Of a DNA stretch of 64,000 nt, positions 45,053-55,104 are shown in pieces. The position numbers and the translations under genes were made by a program. How positions within the stretch are numbered: position 1 is the first letter of the stretch; each line of letters begins with the position of its first letter. The notes under the pieces are model-generated. The model made no database searches. It saw only the letters and a program-made list of their open reading frames with translations, and had not been told where the DNA came from. Location: NCBI RefSeq assembly GCF_022899355.1, contig NZ_JALJCK010000011.1, forward strand, positions 1 through 64,000. Direction: 5' to 3'. This DNA is from Shinella yambaruensis (GTDB lineage: Bacteria > Pseudomonadota > Alphaproteobacteria > Rhizobiales > Rhizobiaceae).

Positions 45053-45804
45053 CCATTGATCTTGCAGGCAGAACGGCGATCGTCACCGGCGCGCGCCACG
45101 GTCTCGGCGCGGCGACGGCGATCGCCCTGGCCGGGGCCGGTGCGCGCGTCGCGGTTTGCGGCCGGCGCGCCGGCGATTGCGCCGCAGTCGTGCAGGCGAT
45201 CGAGGAGGCCGGCGGCCGGGCGCTGGATGCGGCGCTCGATGTCGCCGATCTCGCCAATGTCAAAAGCCGGGTGGCGGAGATTGCCGACCGGCTCGGCGGT
45301 CTCGATGTCGTCGTCAACAATGCCGCGACGATCGAGCCGATGGCCCCGGTCGCGGCGCTCGACGCGGAAAAGTTCGATCTGGCGATGCGGGTGAACGTGT
45401 CGGGTGCCGCCGCCGTCGTGACGGCCGCCTGGCCGCGCCTTGCCGGGCATGGGCGGATCGTCAATCTCCTGTCCGGTGCCGCGGTGCGGCCGCTGCATGG
45501 CTGGGCGGCCTATTGTTCCGGCAAGGCGGCGCTCTTGATGCTGACGCGCGCCATCGACGCCGAAGGCAAGGTCGAGGGCATCCGCTGCTTCGGCATCGCC
45601 CCCGGCCTGGTCGACACGGCGATGCAGGCGAGCATCCGCGCTGCCGGCATCAACGAGGTCTCCAGCATTCCGCAGGAGAAGCTCTCCGATCCCAAGGTCG
45701 CGGCAAAAGCGATCGCCTGGCTCGCCTCCGGGGCGGGCGACGATTATGCCGGGGCCATGGTGGATGTGCGCGACACGGACTTCATGGCGAAGGTGAACGG
45801 ATAA
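45049..45804 (+). CDS. SDR-family dehydrogenase
   Basis: 251 residues, with VTGARHGLGAATA, NNAA, a Ser in LLSGAAV and the YCSGK box, so the catalytic residues are complete. The start overlaps the preceding stop (ATGA). A second SDR in the same unit suggests that two different hydroxyls of the substrate are oxidised. Confidence 0.9.
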   Translation: MTIDLAGRTAIVTGARHGLGAATAIALAGAGARVAVCGRRAGDCAAVVQAIEEAGGRALDAALDVADLANVKSRVAEIADRLGGLDVVVNNAATIEPMAPVAALDAEKFDLAMRVNVSGAAAVVTAAWPRLAGHGRIVNLLSGAAVRPLHGWAAYCSGKAALLMLTRAIDAEGKVEGIRCFGIAPGLVDTAMQASIRAAGINEVSSIPQEKLSDPKVAAKAIAWLASGAGDDYAGAMVDVRDTDFMAKVNG

Positions 45805-45818
45805 GAGGGGGAAGTACG

Positions 45819-46871
45819 ATGCCCAGGATGCTGGCCGCCTACCTGCCGGGGAATTCGACGGTGGAGCTGCGCGAGATCGAGAGGCCGGCACCCGGCATCG
45901 GCCAGGTGCTGCTGAAGATGAAGGCGTCGGGCATCTGCGGCAGCGATATCCACTATATCTACCACAAGCATCTGGGCGACGATCCGCGCACCGCCTACCA
46001 GGGCGTCGTCGCCGGGCACGAGCCGGCGGGGGAGGTCGTGGAACTCGGCGCCGGCTGCCGCCATTTCAAGCTCGGCGACCGCGTGGCGGTCTACCATATC
46101 TCCGGCTGCGGTTTCTGCCGCAACTGCCGCAAGGGGTTTCAGATCTCCTGCACCGATCCCGCGCGCGCCGCCTATGGCTGGCAGCGGGATGGCGGCCATG
46201 CCGAATACCTTGTCGCCGACGAGCGCGACCTCGTGCACCTGCCGGATTCGCTGAGCTACCGGGACGGCTGCTTCATCTCCTGCGGTGTCGGCACGGCCTA
46301 TGAGGCGGTGCTGCGCGGCAATGTGTCGGGCGGCGATGCGATCGTCGTGGTGGGCCTCGGGCCGGTCGGCATGGCGGCCTTGATGCTGGCGAAGGGACGT
46401 GGCGCGCGCCTTGCCATCGGCGTCGATACGCAGGCCGATCGGGTCGAGACGGCACGAGGGCTGGGTCTCGTCGACCATGGACTGGTGGCCGGTGCCGAAA
46501 CGCTCGGCGAGATCGAGTTGCTGACCCGGGGCGGGGCGGGCGTCACAATCGACTGCTCGGGCAATCCGCGCGGCCGGCTGCTGGCGCTGCAGGCGACACG
46601 GACCTGGGGACGCTGCGTCTATATCGGCGAGACGGGGCCGGTCCAGTTCGACGTCAGCGACGATCTCCTGCACCGCCAGCGCACGATCTACGGCTCCTGG
46701 GTGACCAGCGTACACAACATGGATCAGTGCTGCGAGGACCTCGACGCCTGGGGCCTGCACCCGCACGACATCATCACCGATGCCTTTGCACTGGACGAGG
46801 CAGCGGCGGCCTACCGGCTGATGGCCGGCGGCAAGTCGGGCAAGGTGATCATCGCCTTCGACGGCGCTTAG
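45819..46871 (+). CDS. Zinc-dependent alcohol/sorbitol dehydrogenase-like MDR enzyme
   Basis: 350 residues. Catalytic zinc ligands are seen in SGICGSD and GHEPAGEV, and the structural zinc loop in CGFCRNCRKGFQISC. The Rossmann turn VVVGLGPVGMAALMLAKG binds NAD. It is the last gene of the operon, with a purine-rich ribosome site (GAGGGGGAAG). It probably oxidises a polyol or sugar alcohol group. Confidence 0.93.
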   Translation: MPRMLAAYLPGNSTVELREIERPAPGIGQVLLKMKASGICGSDIHYIYHKHLGDDPRTAYQGVVAGHEPAGEVVELGAGCRHFKLGDRVAVYHISGCGFCRNCRKGFQISCTDPARAAYGWQRDGGHAEYLVADERDLVHLPDSLSYRDGCFISCGVGTAYEAVLRGNVSGGDAIVVVGLGPVGMAALMLAKGRGARLAIGVDTQADRVETARGLGLVDHGLVAGAETLGEIELLTRGGAGVTIDCSGNPRGRLLALQATRTWGRCVYIGETGPVQFDVSDDLLHRQRTIYGSWVTSVHNMDQCCEDLDAWGLHPHDIITDAFALDEAAAAYRLMAGGKSGKVIIAFDGA

Positions 46872-47503
46872 CATACGTATCAGGAAGGTGTGGCTCCGGT
46901 CTCGCGGTTACGGCGGGGCATCGGACGGCTGCCCAGGCGTGCGGTCGTTTACGTTGCATAGTCAAAGATAAAATATACCTTTATTCAAGAGAATGATATT
47001 TCCATGGATATGAAATCTGCCCGCATGATTGGCAATTGTAATTAATGCTGTATTTTTTGATTCCAGCTATGATATTTAGGAATTTATAGAATACATGAAG
47101 TAATATCTTGATCTATGATGCTTGTTATGGCGAAATTTCAAGATACACTCCGTGTATCGTTACGTATCTTTTGCAAATATCAATTTTTAACTTCCTGATA
47201 AGATTCCTGGCCAATGCTGGGGGCGATCACTGATCATCCCCTTTGCGAGCATGATGTCTCGCTCCGATCGGCCCGACGGCCGTTTGAGGGAAAACTTGGC
47301 GGATAGACGGTCCTGATGCCAGCGGCGGATTAGCGCCGGCGGCGCGGATCTCACAATCAGAACGTCGCATCTGACATGCGCGGAACGGATCCCGGTTGGC
47401 GATCCGGTGAGCGATCCATGGCGACGGCCACTTCCGGCCGGACGGTCGACCGATCGTGCCATGGGCGTCGTGCTGTCACGGGTGCGGGTGCAAGGACGAC
47501 GGA
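46872..47503. other. Long, partly AT-rich intergenic region
   Basis: About 630 bp between the sugar operon and the TadG gene. Positions 46960-47205 are far richer in A and T than the surroundings. It holds the GATAC dyad listed separately, probably the promoter of the Tad genes, and a long leader. No gene is supported. Confidence 0.6.
47142..47168 (+). promoter_or_regulatory. GATAC dyad, site 1
   Basis: GATACAC (47142-47148), TCC, GTGTATC (47152-47158) is a perfect 7-bp inverted repeat, followed by GTATC at 47164-47168. It ends 336 bp upstream of the TadG start. It matches 14 of 17 bases of the site at 55126-55142. Confidence 0.6.
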
Positions 47504-48799
47504 ATGAAACGCAGTATTCTGAATGATGCCACGGGCAACGTCGCGATCATGTTCGCGATCTGTCTTTCCGTTATGGCCCTCATGGCAGGAGCCGGTATCG
47601 ACCTCGCGCACCGCGAGCTTATTCGGCGCGAGTTGCAGGGCAGCCTTGACCGCGGGGTGCTCGCAGCCGCCTCGCTTTCGCAGAAACAGGAAACGGAAAA
47701 GACGCTCCGCGACTACTTCAAGACCCTGCCCTACGCCGATGATGTGACCATCACGATCGGCTCCTCGATCGCCAAGTCGACAGCGCGCGAGGTCGCAGCG
47801 TCTGCGAGCTACGTGATGAAGACCGCCTTCCTTCCGCTCGCGGGCATAGACACGATGCGCATCGAGGTCGTGGCATCGGCAACCGAGGCGCGGCAAAATC
47901 TCGAACTTTCCCTGATCCTGGATGTCTCGGGCTCGATGGGCGAGAACAACCGCCTGGGGAACCTGAAGGTGGCCGCCAGACAGTTCGTGGAAGCGCTGCT
48001 GACCAAGGAGACCAGGGCCTACACCTCGCTCAGCATCGTTCCCTTCGCGGGCCAGGTGAGCGCCGGCGCTGCCGTCTTCGACAAGCTCAACCCCGGCGGG
48101 CGCTTCCACGACTATTCCTCATGCTTCGAGTTTTCCGCCGAGCGCTTCGGGAACCTGACGCCCAGCTTCAAGAACCGGCAGCAGATCGCGCATTTCACGG
48201 ACGAGTACTTCGGGCGGACGGACCTGCAGCCATGGTGGTGTCCCGTCGGCGAGACCGTAATCACCTACCATTCCAATGACGCGTCGTATCTGAAGGCGCG
48301 CATCGACAAGCTCGAGCGGCACGGGGGAACGGGAACGCAGTTCGGAATGCAATGGGGTCTCATGCTGCTCGATCCGACAGGGGCCGCGATCACCAATGCG
48401 GCCATTGCCGGCGGCCTCATGCCGAAGGCATTCGCAAACCGGCCGGCAAAGTTCGAAGACGAATCGACCCTGAAGGTCATCGTGCTGATGACCGACGGCG
48501 AGGTCATGGGGCAATACCGTCCCAAGGATCCCTATCGCTCTCCCGACCTTCCGCCGGACAACAAGTACATCACCAACAAAGCCACCGCCGTCGAGCAGCT
48601 TCACCGCGTCTGCGACCTTGCAAAGGAGAAGGGCGTCGTCGTCTTCACGATCGGCTTCGAGGTCGAGGGCATCGCCCACGAGCAGATGGCGCGTTGCGCG
48701 ACAAGCCGTGCGCACTACTTCTCGGTTAAAGGCCTGCAGATCGCCGAGGCGTTCAAGTCCATATCGGGCAGCATACGCAAGCTGAGGCTCACCCAATGA
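47504..48799 (+). CDS. TadG-like pilus-assembly protein with von Willebrand A domain
   Basis: 431 residues from the ATG at 47504 (AAGGA 7 bp upstream). The N-terminus (ATGNVAIMFAICLSVMALMAGAGIDL, in parts) is a TadE/TadG-type membrane anchor. A vWA domain follows with MIDAS residues DVSGSMG and LMTDGE. Such proteins are exported and act in Flp/Tad pilus or surface-adhesin assembly. It is first in a three-gene unit; the rest of a Tad machine is not in the window. Confidence 0.88.
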   Translation: MKRSILNDATGNVAIMFAICLSVMALMAGAGIDLAHRELIRRELQGSLDRGVLAAASLSQKQETEKTLRDYFKTLPYADDVTITIGSSIAKSTAREVAASASYVMKTAFLPLAGIDTMRIEVVASATEARQNLELSLILDVSGSMGENNRLGNLKVAARQFVEALLTKETRAYTSLSIVPFAGQVSAGAAVFDKLNPGGRFHDYSSCFEFSAERFGNLTPSFKNRQQIAHFTDEYFGRTDLQPWWCPVGETVITYHSNDASYLKARIDKLERHGGTGTQFGMQWGLMLLDPTGAAITNAAIAGGLMPKAFANRPAKFEDESTLKVIVLMTDGEVMGQYRPKDPYRSPDLPPDNKYITNKATAVEQLHRVCDLAKEKGVVVFTIGFEVEGIAHEQMARCATSRAHYFSVKGLQIAEAFKSISGSIRKLRLTQ

Positions 48800-49338
48800 G
48801 CCGGACGAACATCAAACATGGTCGGATGACCAAAAGCCTGCTGCAAGGCCGTGATGGCGCCGCCGCAATCGAGTTCGCCATTCTCGCGCCCGTCACATTG
48901 CTGCTGATCTTCGCCACCCTGGAGGCCGGCTGGATCATCACGCAGTCGATCATGCTGGACCGGGGGCTGGCGGTCGCGTCCCGGTCGCTGCAGATCGGCA
49001 GCCTTGCAGATCCGACATACGAAGAGGTGCGCGCGCGCGTCTGTCGCGAGGCGATCATCCTTTCGGATTGCGAGACGGCCCTTCGGCTCGAATTCACGCC
49101 GATAGACCGGGAGAGCGACTTTCCTGCCACGGATGCTCCTTGCGTCGATCGAAAGGTGCCGATCGCGCCGGCGACCGCGTTCAATCCCGGGCGGCGGGCG
49201 CAGATGGTCTATGTCCGCGCCTGCTACATGCTGGCGCCGTGGTCGCCCGGCCTGAAATTCGGATTTGCCATGCCACACAGCGAGACCGGCGAGGTCCGGC
49301 TGACCTCGCTGTTTGCCTTCGTCAACGAACCCGGATGA
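48796..49338 (+). CDS. TadE-like pseudopilin-related protein
   Basis: 180 residues. RDGAAAIEFAILAPVTLLLIF is the TadE-type anchor with the Glu that marks pilin-like processing sites. A periplasmic part with several Cys follows. Its ATG overlaps the TadG stop (ATGA), so synthesis is coupled. Confidence 0.88.
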   Translation: MSRTNIKHGRMTKSLLQGRDGAAAIEFAILAPVTLLLIFATLEAGWIITQSIMLDRGLAVASRSLQIGSLADPTYEEVRARVCREAIILSDCETALRLEFTPIDRESDFPATDAPCVDRKVPIAPATAFNPGRRAQMVYVRACYMLAPWSPGLKFGFAMPHSETGEVRLTSLFAFVNEPG

Positions 49339-49344
49339 GATGCA

Positions 49345-49857
49345 ATGCGTATCCTGCATGACAAGGCCGGCGCCGCGGCCGTCGAGTTTGCCATCGTCGC
49401 CCCCGTCATTCTGCTCCTGCTGCTCGGATGCCTGGCCGTGTTCGACATGTACCGGTCCAATGCGCGACTGGAGCAGGCGAGCCTGATCGTGGCGGACATG
49501 GTCTCGCGCGAAACCGCTCTGGATGGGGGCTACGCGACGCGGCTCTATGCCGTCTTTGGCGAATTGTCGGAGACGGCGAATGTGCCGAACGCCCTGAGGC
49601 TGACCAGCATTGCCAACATGGAAGGGCGGTATACGGCGGATTGGTCGGTTCAGATGGGGCGGGCAGACCTGCTGGCGCCGGCGGGCCTCTATCTCGACGA
49701 GATTCCCGCGATTTCCGATCAGGACAGCGTGATCCTCATCGAGACGGGCACCATCTACACCACGCTGTCATCGATCTTCGGCATCGAAACCGTGCATTTC
49801 CACAATCGGAAATTCATCCGTCCGCGGTTCATCAACGCAACGGTATTTTCCGGGTGA
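49345..49857 (+). CDS. TadE-like protein
   Basis: 170 residues. DKAGAAAVEFAIVAPVILLLL is again the TadE-type N-terminus with the processing Glu. It follows the previous gene by 6 bp and completes a TadG-TadE-TadE set. The downstream spacer separates it from chemoreceptor genes on the other strand. Confidence 0.87.
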   Translation: MRILHDKAGAAAVEFAIVAPVILLLLLGCLAVFDMYRSNARLEQASLIVADMVSRETALDGGYATRLYAVFGELSETANVPNALRLTSIANMEGRYTADWSVQMGRADLLAPAGLYLDEIPAISDQDSVILIETGTIYTTLSSIFGIETVHFHNRKFIRPRFINATVFSG

Positions 49858-50431
49858 TCCGGGCGCAGTCCCTTTGCCTTCGGGCTGCTCATTTGTCCGG
49901 ACACGTTCGATAGTGCTCGTCGCCGCGTTCCGTCGTCATGCGGCCGCTCGTTTCTGCCCCTGCAATCCGGCGCGTCCGTCCGAATCGAGTCGGGGAATCG
50001 TCGTTGACTGGTTGAGCAGGACGTCGGCGGCGTTCTCTTTGCTTGGCCGCCGGCAAAAAAGCTCACGGGGGCCAGTAGGCCTCCGCCGTCAGCACGTTTT
50101 GCAACACCAATCCGCCGGCAGGGCGAGGGGGCAAGCAAGGCGCAAGAGATTTCACCGGGCTCATGCCGGTACCTCCTTTTCCTCGGGAGGCAGCGTGAAG
50201 GACGGGCGTCGCCAGGTTCCGGGGCGGCCGAAAGCCCTCGATGATCGTTTGACAGCCGCTTGATAGGCGTGAATGTTGGTAGTGCTTCCGCTTGCTTGCG
50301 ACGGTTCGCTGGGGCAATGGCTCCGGTGAGGAGCGCGGACTGAAGGGCAAGGGCCGAAGCAGTTGCCGGGCAAGCCAACCATCCGGCGGCGTTATCGAAA
50401 AGGAATCAAGGGCATCGAATGCCCCCGAAGA
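49858..50431. other. Gene-free stretch after the TadE genes
   Basis: About 570 bp. Several short frames on both strands lack ribosome sites or recognisable products. A small hairpin GGGCAT/ATGCCC at 50410-50424 and the one at 50432-50454 lie at its right end. Confidence 0.5.
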
Positions 50432-50454
50432 CCGGAGGAGGGATTCTCCTCCGG
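50432..50454 (-). terminator. Hairpin at the end of the chemoreceptor region
   Basis: Perfect 9-bp stem CCGGAGGAG/CTCCTCCGG with a 5-base loop, beyond the receptor tail remnant on the minus strand. No T run. Confidence 0.5.
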
Positions 50455-50472
50455 CCTTGGCCCCGTATTGTT

Positions 50473-50706
50473 TTACGTGCCGGCGGAGCGGCGGCTCCCG
50501 GTCTTGGACGTTGCGCCGGAGGTCTGGGCCAGGCCGGAGGCGGCCGCGCACAATGTGGTGCTGTTTGCGAGGCGGAAGTGGCTCAGAAGCTGTCGCAGGC
50601 GCGACGCTTCCTGCGCAAGCATCGAGTTTGCCGCGTTCGTGTCCTTCACCATCTCGGTGTTCTGCTGGGTCAGAATGCGCGTCATCAGGCTGGATCGCTT
50701 AACCAA
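50473..50706 (-). pseudogene. Remnant of a chemoreceptor C-terminal end
   Basis: The minus-strand frame reads LTQQNTEMVKDTNAANSMLA, then QEASRLRQLLSHFRLANS, which matches the end of the signalling hairpin region of the intact receptor next to it ([20 protein letters not shown], then REMVGQFRLS). The signalling tip, HAMP and sensor parts are missing. It lies 64 bp behind the intact gene's stop codon, so it is probably the tail left by a tandem duplication with deletion. Confidence 0.6.
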
Positions 50707-50769
50707 GGTCTGCTCCCGGGGTGACGAAGGTTGGAATGGTGTCGGGCTGGGCTTCAGGGCGGCAGGGGA

Positions 50770-52647
50770 TCAGAATTCCTGCCAGCCGTTTGCCGCAAGC
50801 CTGATGCCTTGCGCCGCGCCCGTCGGCGCCGCGATTGCCGAGGCAATCGAGCGAAGGCCATGGACCTCGCGTCCGGCATCGCAGGTCCTGGACAGGCGGA
50901 ACTGCCCGACCATCTCCCTCAACCGGGCCGCATCATCTGCAAGCGTCGCCGATGCCGCATTGGTCTCCTCGACCATCGCGGCGTTCTCCTGCGTGACCTG
51001 GTCCATCTGGTTGACCGCCGAATTGACCTCCTGCAGGCCGATCGACTGCTCCCTGGCGGACATGGCGATGGCATCGACATGATGGTTGATCGTCGCGACA
51101 TATTCGCTGATGTCCTTCAGGGCCTCGCCGGTCGCGCTCACGAGTTTCACGCCGCCTTCGACCTCGCCGCTGGAGGTCTTGATCAATCCCTTGATCTCCT
51201 TGGCGGCGCCGGCCGAACGCTGCGCCAGCTCCCGGACTTCCTGGGCGACGACGGCGAAGCCCTTGCCGGCCTCGCCCGCCCGCGCGGCCTCGACGCCCGC
51301 GTTGAGCGCCAGGAGATTGGTCTGGAAGGCGATCTCGTCGATGACGCCGATGATGCTGGAGATGCGGTTGGAGGACTCCTCGATCCGCCGCATCGCATCG
51401 ACGGCATCGACGACCACGGCATGGGACTTCTGGGCGTTTTCGTTCGCCTGTGCGGCAACGGCACGCGCCTCGTCGGCCCTGCGCGACGCGCTCGTGACAT
51501 TCGCTGTGATCTCGTCGAGCGCGGCTGCCGTCTGTTCGAGGGCCGCGGCCTGGCGCGAGAGATCGTCGGCCCCGCGGCTGATCTCCTGTGTGCCGCTGCC
51601 GATCGATACGATCGCCTCGGAAACGGAGGCGAGCGTCCGCCCGAGCTGTCCGACGGCGCTGTTGAGATCGTGGCGCAGGGCTTCGAATTCCGCGGAGAAA
51701 GGGGTTTCCAGGCTGAAGGCGAGGTCGCCCTCCGCGAGCCTCTTCAGGCCGCTTGCAAGCTCCGAATTGGCCTGCCGGATCATGTCCTTCGCGCGGTGCT
51801 CGGCCTCTTCCTGCATCGCCATCCGCTCCGCCTCGGCGCGCTGGCGCGCTTCGCCAGCTTCCTGTTCAAGCTGGTGATTGCGGCGCGCCGCCTGCCGGAA
51901 CGTCGCGATGGCGCGCGCCATCTCGCCAATTTCGTCCTTCCGGTCATGGGGGCTCCCGTCATCCGTCAGGTCTCCATCGATGAGCCGGCGCATGGCGGCA
52001 ATCTGCCCTGAGAGCGGGCGAACGATGTGGCGTGAGGTAAAAATGAAGAAGGCCAGCGCGATGACCAGGACGGAGCCGATGACGATGGAGCCGATGGTCT
52101 CCAATCGCTCGAAGGAGGCTTTCTTGTCGAGGAGAATGGTTTCCGCCTGCTTGACCTGCAGGTCCGAAAGGATCGAGATCGTGGCGGTTACCGGATCGAT
52201 GCTCCGGTAAAGCTCCTTCTGAATGAAGTCATCGAGCGCAACACGGTTTGCGGACTGGAGAATGCCTTTGAGGCGGCCCACGGACGCATCGGCGGCCGCC
52301 AGCTTTTGCTGTGCGCTCGAGACGAGGCTGGCCTCCTCTGTCGTGAGCTCCGTACCCGTGTAGGCCCGCCAGTGCGTGTTGATCGAGGCCGTGGCGTTGT
52401 TCAGCGATGCGAGGCCGTCCTCCATGGTGATGGCGCCATGGTTCGCCTTGTGCGCGGCGTCGACGATGGCCACGGCATAGGCATCCGAGATCACCTTGAG
52501 GTCCTTCAGCGGCAGGATGCGATCCGTATAGACGCTGTCGAGCGTGACGGAGGTTTCCTGGAGAATGCCCCGGACATGGAGCGCAAGGCCGATCGCGATG
52601 GCGCTGAGTATGGCAATGGCTCCGAGGAGCTTGAACTTGATGGACAT
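50770..52647 (-). CDS. Methyl-accepting chemotaxis protein
   Basis: 625 residues. One membrane segment at the N-terminus, a four-helix-bundle periplasmic sensor of about 160 residues, a second membrane segment (IGSIVIGSVLVIALAFFIF), HAMP, and the signalling hairpin with the conserved tip [27 protein letters not shown] (read in parts). The last five residues are GWQEF, a CheR/CheB tether of the xWxxF type. The ligand is unknown. Confidence 0.94.
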   Translation of the reverse strand: MSIKFKLLGAIAILSAIAIGLALHVRGILQETSVTLDSVYTDRILPLKDLKVISDAYAVAIVDAAHKANHGAITMEDGLASLNNATASINTHWRAYTGTELTTEEASLVSSAQQKLAAADASVGRLKGILQSANRVALDDFIQKELYRSIDPVTATISILSDLQVKQAETILLDKKASFERLETIGSIVIGSVLVIALAFFIFTSRHIVRPLSGQIAAMRRLIDGDLTDDGSPHDRKDEIGEMARAIATFRQAARRNHQLEQEAGEARQRAEAERMAMQEEAEHRAKDMIRQANSELASGLKRLAEGDLAFSLETPFSAEFEALRHDLNSAVGQLGRTLASVSEAIVSIGSGTQEISRGADDLSRQAAALEQTAAALDEITANVTSASRRADEARAVAAQANENAQKSHAVVVDAVDAMRRIEESSNRISSIIGVIDEIAFQTNLLALNAGVEAARAGEAGKGFAVVAQEVRELAQRSAGAAKEIKGLIKTSSGEVEGGVKLVSATGEALKDISEYVATINHHVDAIAMSAREQSIGLQEVNSAVNQMDQVTQENAAMVEETNAASATLADDAARLREMVGQFRLSRTCDAGREVHGLRSIASAIAAPTGAAQGIRLAANGWQEF

Positions 52648-52771
52648 GGGAATCCCCCGAATGTAAATGGGAGGATTTTCTTGATTTGAGGGTAAATTAA
52701 TCGTTCATTGAATGTCTAGCGGAATGAGATTGACTGTTTATGCTACGCTGGAATTATGGAAGTTCCTGAAT

Positions 52772-52817
52772 GATACTTGTGTTGGCGTAACGATACGAAG
52801 CGTCGTATCAATGATAC
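52772..52817. promoter_or_regulatory. GATAC dyad, site 2
   Basis: GATACGA (52792-52798), 4 bp, TCGTATC (52803-52809) is a perfect 7-bp inverted repeat, flanked by GATAC at 52772 and 52813. It lies 145 bp upstream of the minus-strand receptor gene and about 330 bp upstream of the plus-strand regulator gene. GTAACGATAC is shared with the reverse complement of site 1. Confidence 0.6.
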
Positions 52818-53141
52818 GCGCCGCATTTATCGGATCGGCCGCTCCCGGCACTCAGGACATGTTCTGCAGGAGACAACCCGTGGATGTCCGCCGGGCGGTG
52901 GCGAAAAGGCGGCGCACGCTCGATTTCCAAAGCCTGCTCTGGCTCCTCGCGTTCGTTCGCTTCGTCGTCTGCAGCCATGGCGTGTGTCCGGGCTATGGGC
53001 GGCTCCTTCCGCGTCCTCGCCGGCGCGGTGGGGCGGGATCGCGTCCCGCTTGCGTGCAAAACGGGTCGATTCGGGATATACGAAGGGCCTAATAAGCGGC
53101 GCTCTTGCGTCGCGCCTTGGGGGAGGCAGCGCAAGTATCAT

Positions 53142-54815
53142 ATGGCAAACATGCAGAAGCCATCGGCAGAGCAGATCTGGCGAACAGTCGCGGCGATAAC
53201 GGCGACGGATCCCTTCCGCAAGTCGGACCGCATGACCGGTCTTCTGACGTATCTCGTTACACAGGTCATCGAGCAGCCCGATACGAGGATCACCGCGGAA
53301 GCCATCGCCGCGGCGCTGTTCAACCGGACGGACGATTTCAATGCCGTCGACGATCCCATCGTACGGACGACCGTCAGCCGCCTGCGGGCGGCGCTTTTGG
53401 CCTATTTTGCCGATGACACGCGAACGGACGACGTCGAGATCCGGATTGCGAAGGGCAGCTATACGCCTGAATTCGTTCATCGCGGCGGGAAGCGGTCGGA
53501 ATATACGCGCGAGCCCGGCGGGCCGGCGAAAGACGAACACCGCCCCGTATTCTCGCGCGCCTCTGCGCTGATCGGCCTCGGTGCAATCGGCGGCGTCCTG
53601 GCGCTTCTTGCTCTCGGCGCCTGGCTGACGATGGGGCGCACGCGCGATGAGACGGGTTACATGCCTCGTATCTTCGTTCAGCCGATCAAAGTTCTGGCCG
53701 CCGCGGGAGACGCCCAGGCGCTCGCGGCCGAGGCGGGCGACGTCCTGGTGGCAACGCTGTCGAATGTCGGCGGCGCGGCCATCGTCGATTCCGATCGAAA
53801 CCGGCCGTCTCCCGGCGAAGGGGCGACGTCATCGGACTACGAGTTGCAGACCACGCTGCGCGAAGGGGCGGGCGACCTCACCGTGTCCTGGCGGCTGGTC
53901 GATCCTGAAACGGGTATCGTCCTGTGGGCGGCAAGCCAGACGGCGGCGAAGAATGGAGCGGGAACGCCGCAGCAGGTCGCAAGCCTCGTCGCCTCGAAGG
54001 TGCTCGGGCTTGATGGCGCAGTGCCCATCCTGCAGTCGCGTGTGGTGAATTCGAACGAACTGACAAGGTGCTTCTCCAATGCCCGCCGCATCCTGTTCGT
54101 CTACGGCGAGGAAACGCAGCAACAGACGGTGGATTGTCTCGATAGAACGCTCAGCTCGTCGCCGAATTTCGCGGACGGCTGGGCCATGCTCGCCTACAGC
54201 AACTATCGCCTGAGCACCTATGCCGTCTCGAAGGGCGAGGATCCGGCTCCCTATATTGCAAAGGCGACGGCCGCCGCCGCGCGGGCGCGGGAACTGGCGC
54301 CCCAGAATTTCCTCACGCAGGAGGCCCTTGCCTATATCGCATTCAGCACCGGCGACGTCGCCACGTTCAAATCGATAGCATCGACCCTGCTGCAACGCTA
54401 TCCGGGCGATCCCGACATCAAGGTCCGTTTCGGCCTTCGCCTGGCGACGGTCGGGGAGGAAGAGGAGGGGCGCAACCTCGTCAAGGAAGGCATCGCCGCC
54501 GGCGCTGCGTCGAGCTCGGCGGCGTACATGTCCCTTGCCTTCAGTGCCTATACGGAAGGTCGAGACCGGGAGGTCATCGAGCTTCTGGAAAAAGGCCGAC
54601 AGGGAAGCGACTATCTCTACGAGGTCCTGAAGACCGCCGCCTACGGCCAGCTGGGCGATGCGGAGAACGCACGGACGGCCCGCGACGAGCTGCTGAAGAT
54701 CCGGCCAAACTACGCCAGGGATTTCCCGAAGGATGCCGCAAACCGGCGCGCCAGCCCGCAACTGACCGAGCGTTTGGCCGATGGCCTGCGGAAGGCCGGC
54801 CTAGAGATCCAATAG
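53142..54815 (+). CDS. Membrane-anchored winged-helix regulator with TPR-like domain
   Basis: 557 residues from the ATG at 53142; the start is uncertain because the frame is open far upstream and the nearest SD is distant. Residues 10-112 match the N-terminal domain of a rhizobial group related to CadC/adenylate-cyclase-type proteins (FNAVDDPIVRTTVSRLRAAL, IRIAKGSYTPEF). One membrane helix lies at 140-164. The periplasmic part starts with a TolB-like domain and ends with TPR-like helices. It may be a DNA-binding membrane sensor; the GATAC sites nearby are possible targets. Confidence 0.72.
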   Translation: MANMQKPSAEQIWRTVAAITATDPFRKSDRMTGLLTYLVTQVIEQPDTRITAEAIAAALFNRTDDFNAVDDPIVRTTVSRLRAALLAYFADDTRTDDVEIRIAKGSYTPEFVHRGGKRSEYTREPGGPAKDEHRPVFSRASALIGLGAIGGVLALLALGAWLTMGRTRDETGYMPRIFVQPIKVLAAAGDAQALAAEAGDVLVATLSNVGGAAIVDSDRNRPSPGEGATSSDYELQTTLREGAGDLTVSWRLVDPETGIVLWAASQTAAKNGAGTPQQVASLVASKVLGLDGAVPILQSRVVNSNELTRCFSNARRILFVYGEETQQQTVDCLDRTLSSSPNFADGWAMLAYSNYRLSTYAVSKGEDPAPYIAKATAAAARARELAPQNFLTQEALAYIAFSTGDVATFKSIASTLLQRYPGDPDIKVRFGLRLATVGEEEEGRNLVKEGIAAGAASSSAAYMSLAFSAYTEGRDREVIELLEKGRQGSDYLYEVLKTAAYGQLGDAENARTARDELLKIRPNYARDFPKDAANRRASPQLTERLADGLRKAGLEIQ

Positions 54816-54825
54816 AGGCCGACGT

Positions 54826-55008
54826 CTACCGCTTGGCCGCGTCGGCGGAATTGCATTTGCTTCCCGCCGTGATGACCTGCCGACGCAGATTGTCGCGAAC
54901 GGCCTCCAGTTCCTGCGTCAGGGTTCCCATCAACTTGAGAATGTCTTTGCCCGGATCCTTTGCGAGGCCGGCATCGGTCTTTTCAGGAAATTCAATAACG
55001 TTCGACAT
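54826..55008 (-). CDS. Small hypothetical protein
   Basis: 60 residues, starts SNVIEFPEKTDAG and ends in a helical part (LKLMGTLTQELEAVRDNLRRQ) likely to form a coiled coil. GAGG lies 6 bp before the ATG. It converges with the TPR regulator gene, 10 bp apart. One Cys is present near the C-terminus. No family is recognised. Confidence 0.6.
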   Translation of the reverse strand: MSNVIEFPEKTDAGLAKDPGKDILKLMGTLTQELEAVRDNLRRQVITAGSKCNSADAAKR

Positions 55009-55104
55009 TTTTAACCTCGAATCTTGCGTTTATTTGTATTTATTCAAGATATGTTGTCGATTCTCTCGGTTAAAGATGAGTTAAAATTGAATGTTATAAC
55101 AATT

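Noticed and set aside
49858-50470. Several short frames between TadE and the receptor region
   Set aside because: Frames overlap each other on both strands and none has a ribosome site or recognisable product.
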